DNA from: Acanthamoeba lenticulata
Lineage: Eukaryota; Discosea; Longamoebia; Acanthamoebidae
Length of the DNA: 18,063 nt
Assembly (NCBI GenBank): GCA_002179805.1
Contig: NAVB01001855.1
Span: 1 to 18,063 of the forward strand
Direction of reading: 5' to 3'
A model generated the notes under the pieces. The model searched no databases, was not told the DNA's origin, and saw nothing but the letters and a program-made list of their open reading frames with translations. A program made the translations under genes and the position numbers. Positions 15,619 to 18,063 of this stretch are shown one piece after another. Numbering within the stretch: position 1 is the first letter of the stretch; the number at the start of each line of letters is the position of its first letter.

Positions 15619-16767
15619 TCATTCTGGGCAGCCGTTGGCGCGCAGCCACTGGAGCATGACCAGGTCGCCTGCCTCGGTCGCCGCACACGAGGTCCACTTG
15701 TCCCACGGGCAGCCGTTGGCGTGCAACCACTGGAGCACCTCCAGGTGGCCTCCCTGGGCTGCCTCGGCGCAGGTCAGCTCGCTCCACGGGCCGCCGTTGG
15801 CACGGGCCCATTGCAGCAAGTGCAAGTGGCCGCCCCGAGCCGCGCTGTGGCAAGTGTTTGTGTCCCACGGGCAGCCGTTGGCACGTGCCCATTGCAGCAC
15901 ATGCAGATGGCCGGCTGCGGCTGCCGCGGTGCAGGCGCTCTCGTCCCACGGGCAGCCGTTGGCACGGGCCCACTGGAGCACCTCCAGATGGCCTCCCTGC
16001 GCCGCCCCACTGCACGTATGCGTGTCCAGTGGACAGCCGTGGGCAAGTGCCCACTGGAGCACGGCGAGGTGGCCTCGCCAAGCGGCCACTTCGCAGGTGT
16101 GCGCGCCCCAGGGACAGCCGTTTTGGCGCGCCCACTGGAGCACGGCCAGGTGACCTCCTGCGGCCGCCTCGCTGCAGGTGGTCGCGTTCCACGGGCAGCC
16201 GTTGGCACGGGCCCACTGGAGCACCTCCAGGTGGCCGCCCCTGGCGGCCTCCTCGCAGGTCGCTTCGTTCCACGGGCAGCCGTTGGCACGGGCCCACCGG
16301 AGCACCTCCAAGTGGCCGCCCCTGGCGGCCTCGCTACAGGTGTGCTCGTCCCACGGGCAGCCGTTGGCACGCGCCCATCGGAGCACCTCCAGGTGGTTCC
16401 CAAAGGCCGCACGGGCGCAGACCCACGTGCCCCACGGGCAGCCGTTGGCGCGGGCCCACTGGAGCACGGAGAGCCAGCCCTTGCCCGCCACTTGCTCGGC
16501 AAGACTGGAGTAGAGCGTACAATCTTGAACTCGTTCCTGAAGTTGGGTGGCGGCGGGCGGAAGTCGTTGGAGCGCGTGGCGCCACGTGTGGCACACGGCG
16601 CGGCAGGCCGGGAGGGAGAGCGGGTCCACGAACTGGAGGATCGACCCGACGAGCTCCACCATTAAATCCTTCATCCCCATCTTCACTTCTCCTGCTGGGG
16701 CTGAAACGGGACAGTCAAGATGGGGCGAGGGAACGCCCTGGGCGTGGGCCATCTTGCGCTTCTTCAT
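15619..16767 (-). CDS. F-box protein with 27-residue ankyrin-like repeats
   Basis: A 382-residue protein from ATG 16767; ATG 16752 is a possible alternative. Residues 34-67 form an F-box (LMVELVGSILQFVDPLSL, then CRAVCHTWRHAL), the module that binds Skp1 in SCF ubiquitin ligases. Residues 98-382 are ten full 27-residue repeats plus one partial, with consensus LEVLQWARANGCPWDE, then TCxxAAxGGH. This is the tryptophan-rich ankyrin-like repeat very common in pandoraviruses and some protists. Repeat 6 is the most divergent (LAHGCPLD) and repeat 9 has GGPW. The repeats probably bind a substrate that the F-box end delivers to host ubiquitination. There is no signal peptide. The near-uniform 81-bp DNA repeat suggests expansion by unequal recombination. 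Confidence 0.9.
   Translation of the reverse strand: MKKRKMAHAQGVPSPHLDCPVSAPAGEVKMGMKDLMVELVGSILQFVDPLSLPACRAVCHTWRHALQRLPPAATQLQERVQDCTLYSSLAEQVAGKGWLSVLQWARANGCPWGTWVCARAAFGNHLEVLRWARANGCPWDEHTCSEAARGGHLEVLRWARANGCPWNEATCEEAARGGHLEVLQWARANGCPWNATTCSEAAAGGHLAVLQWARQNGCPWGAHTCEVAAWRGHLAVLQWALAHGCPLDTHTCSGAAQGGHLEVLQWARANGCPWDESACTAAAAAGHLHVLQWARANGCPWDTNTCHSAARGGHLHLLQWARANGGPWSELTCAEAAQGGHLEVLQWLHANGCPWDKWTSCAATEAGDLVMLQWLRANGCPE
15622..16476 (-). repeat. 81-bp tandem repeat coding the ankyrin-like units
   Basis: The plus-strand sequence CACGGGCAGCCGTTGGC(A) recurs at 81-bp steps through the gene. The most similar adjacent units lie at about 16180-16420. Confidence 0.8.
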
Positions 16768-16796
16768 TTTTCTCCGTTTTCGGGGCCCCGAAGAAG

Positions 16797-17045
16797 ATGA
16801 CCAGAAAGAGAAAGAAAAAGTTTTTCTTGTGGTTTTTTCTTTCGTCGCTTTCTTTCTTTGTTGCGGTAAAAATTACTGATCGCGGACTGGTGTGTGACCG
16901 CCGCCGCGCCCAGAGCGTTGAGACTCCTCCTGAAGACTTGGTTGATGATGCAACACCAACACCAACGACGGGCGCTGCGGAGCTGAGCCCCGAAGCCCTT
17001 CGTGAGCAGCGTTGTCCGCGAGTCCGGCTGCTACGGAGCCGCTGA
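16797..17045 (+). CDS. possible small membrane or secreted protein
   Basis: An 82-residue frame from ATG 16797. It starts MTRKRKKK, a basic N-region, followed by FFLWFFLSSLSFFVAV (residues 9-24), a good signal peptide or membrane anchor. The rest is polar and acidic with SVETPPEDLVDDATPTPTTG. It is divergent from the F-box gene, with only 29 bp between the start codons, so the two would share a very short promoter. A 19-nt hairpin (17068-17086) begins 23 nt after the stop, as at other gene ends here. I do not recognise it. Its hydrophobic stretch derives from a pyrimidine-rich tract, so it could be chance. Confidence 0.3.
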   Translation: MTRKRKKKFFLWFFLSSLSFFVAVKITDRGLVCDRRRAQSVETPPEDLVDDATPTPTTGAAELSPEALREQRCPRVRLLRSR

Positions 17046-17067
17046 GCAACAGCGCCGAGCTGCTGCG

Positions 17068-17086
17068 GACGCGTGTCACACGCGTC
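17068..17086 (+). terminator. GC-rich hairpin after the small gene
   Basis: GACGCGTGT and ACACGCGTC form a perfect 9-bp stem with one base between. A related GC-rich sequence recurs at 17416-17440. Confidence 0.5.
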
Positions 17087-17178
17087 GCGTCCGTTGTCCG
17101 ATGCTGTGCTCCTGTAGTGGCGCTCCTGGAGAGTGCTTGTGTGTAGTCGGGAAGACTGGTGGGTTGGTGGTGGTGGGG

Positions 17179-17217
17179 AATAAAGCGCCTGCAAAGTTGG
17201 TGAGAGAACTGTTTATT
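17179..17217. promoter_or_regulatory. opposed AATAAA signals
   Basis: AATAAA occurs on the plus strand at about 17179-17184 and on the minus strand at about 17212-17217. They may be polyadenylation signals of convergent transcripts, but AATAAA is short and this is a weak call. Confidence 0.25.
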
Positions 17218-17219
17218 CT

Positions 17220-17400
17220 GGCGGCACAGCCGCCTTCTTATACTTGCACGGCGTTGACCTGACGCCGTGCCGCTTCACAGAGCCGGAGCCCTGGGCTCCT
17301 GCGGATTGGTTAGGAGCGTCGCCCAGATTTATGCGGCGCCGTATTGCGACGCACGGCTGCCGCAGACGCTCTCCTAAAGGAGGCGCAGCCTCCTTTAGGA
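17220..17400. repeat. cluster of GC-rich perfect hairpins
   Basis: Four perfect inverted repeats lie within 181 bp. They are GGCGGC/GCCGCC around ACA (17220-17234), GCACGGCGT/ACGCCGTGC around 7 nt (17246-17270), GGAGCCC/GGGCTCC around T (17285-17299), and TCCTAAAGGAGGC/GCCTCCTTTAGGA around GCA (17372-17400). A minus-strand frame (17755-17213) runs through them, but I cannot support it as a gene. Confidence 0.6.
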
Positions 17401-17453
17401 AAGCGGGTCCGGAGGACGCGTGACCCGCGTCACACGCGCGCCAAGAGCGTTGA

Positions 17454-17690
17454 GGTCGACAAGCGCAACGAGAGGCTCTTCTGGTGAAGCACCTCTCACG
17501 GGAGACCTTGCTCACTGCCAGCTCCACGTATTTGTCCTCGTCCTCGTCGCCCGAGCCCGAGCCCGTCACAGATGCTGTAGACGTCATAAAGAACGAAAGC
17601 GACGATTCAACAAAGAGCGAAAACGAAGAAGATGATGCGGCCGCGAAGAAGCGACAAGAAGCTTCACTTCCAGCGGCCGACTCACACAAC
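17454..17690 (+). other. acidic open frame without an ATG
   Basis: The frame opens after TGA 17451-17453 and reads SSSSSPEPEPVTDAVDV, then KNESDDSTKSENEEDDAAAK, which looks like an acidic disordered protein, before dissolving into the CA-rich repeat. There is only a GTG at 17484 and no ATG, so it may be an exon, a remnant or chance. Confidence 0.2.
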
Positions 17691-18063
17691 TCTCTCTCAC
17701 ACACGCACGCACAACACACACGCACACACACAAAACACGCGTGCACACGGCGCACACGACACTCACGCTCTCACCCACTACACACGGCTCACAAGACACA
17801 CGTAAACTAAACAATACACGCGCGCACACGGCACACACGACACTCACGCACTCACTACACACGGCACACCAGACACCGGCGTGCGCGCGAGCAAGACTCA
17901 CGTACACGTGCGAGCACACGAGACACACGCACAGGACTCACGTACACTTCACACACGCAAGGCTCTCACGTCCAAACGCGACAAATAGGTGCACATGACA
18001 CGTGCGCGCATACCGTGTGCGTGTGTGCGCAAACACGTGCACAGGGCGCGCGCGCTTTTGAAA
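17690..18063. repeat. CA-rich alternating purine-pyrimidine tract
   Basis: The stretch is almost entirely CACA, CACG, GCGC and TGTG steps. Inside it a unit of about 57 bp beginning CACACGG and containing CACGACACTCACGC and CACTACACACGG occurs twice, from about 17742 and 17823 (offset about 81). Open frames here are Thr/His/Arg or Cys/Val low-complexity artefacts. It could be an internal satellite or lie close to a chromosome end. Confidence 0.75.

Noticed and set aside
15379..16665. Plus-strand repeat frames opposite the F-box gene
   Set aside because: They are shadows of the 81-bp repeat; the minus strand has an F-box and canonical repeat sequence.
17213..17755. 180-codon minus frame through the hairpin cluster
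   Set aside because: It starts in the CA repeat (Cys/Val run) and passes through four hairpins. The stop lies in AATAAA, which is suggestive, but there is no domain or credible start.
1..18063. tRNA and rRNA genes
   Set aside because: I saw no cloverleaf with T-loop consensus and no conserved rRNA segments on either strand.

Overview
The window looks like DNA from an amoeba-infecting giant DNA virus of the Pandoravirus type, or less likely from a protist host. The evidence is GC-rich genes set in short AT-rich spacers, long mostly intronless eukaryote-style reading frames, rare GT-AG introns, an F-box protein with WARANGCPW ankyrin-like repeats, an ankyrin-repeat protein, and palindromes at gene ends. 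There are no bacterial ribosome binding sites or operons. No hallmark viral gene (capsid, polymerase, packaging ATPase) lies in the window, so the assignment is inference.

Layout: 1-87 is the 5' end of a minus-strand gene. 159-706 (-) is a decayed, possibly once-spliced relative of it. 897-3233 (+), 3692-6244 (+) and 7065-9422 (-) are three paralogs of a secreted, mucin-like family. Each has a signal peptide, an N-terminal beta-sandwich-like region, a long Ser/Thr/Pro tandem-repeat stalk, a DUF11-like domain and a strongly conserved C-terminal domain. The third copy is frameshifted just before that last domain. A scrap of a fourth copy lies at 6703-6760. 9888-10448 (-) is an ankyrin-repeat protein. 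10966-14545 (-) is a large secreted protein that I read as two exons joined over a 112-nt intron, with CGVCGGDNS motifs and cupredoxin-like segments. 14847-15349 (-) is an interrupted gene. 15619-16767 (-) is the F-box/ankyrin-like gene. 16797-17045 (+) is a possible small membrane or secreted protein. The right end, 17068-18063, holds a cluster of GC-rich hairpins and then a CA-rich alternating purine-pyrimidine repeat tract.

Two patterns link the genes. First, hairpins or palindromes lie on or just after many stop codons, which recalls the hairpin-directed 3' end formation known from Mimivirus. Second, a short motif, AAAAAGCGCAAC, occurs only around the mucin-like paralogs. It lies upstream of the genes and, inverted, downstream of copies 1 and 3, so the copies are framed by inverted repeats. 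With the 141-nt block shared by all three 3' ends, the inverted third copy and the remnant, this points to a family that is duplicating, converting and inverting locally.
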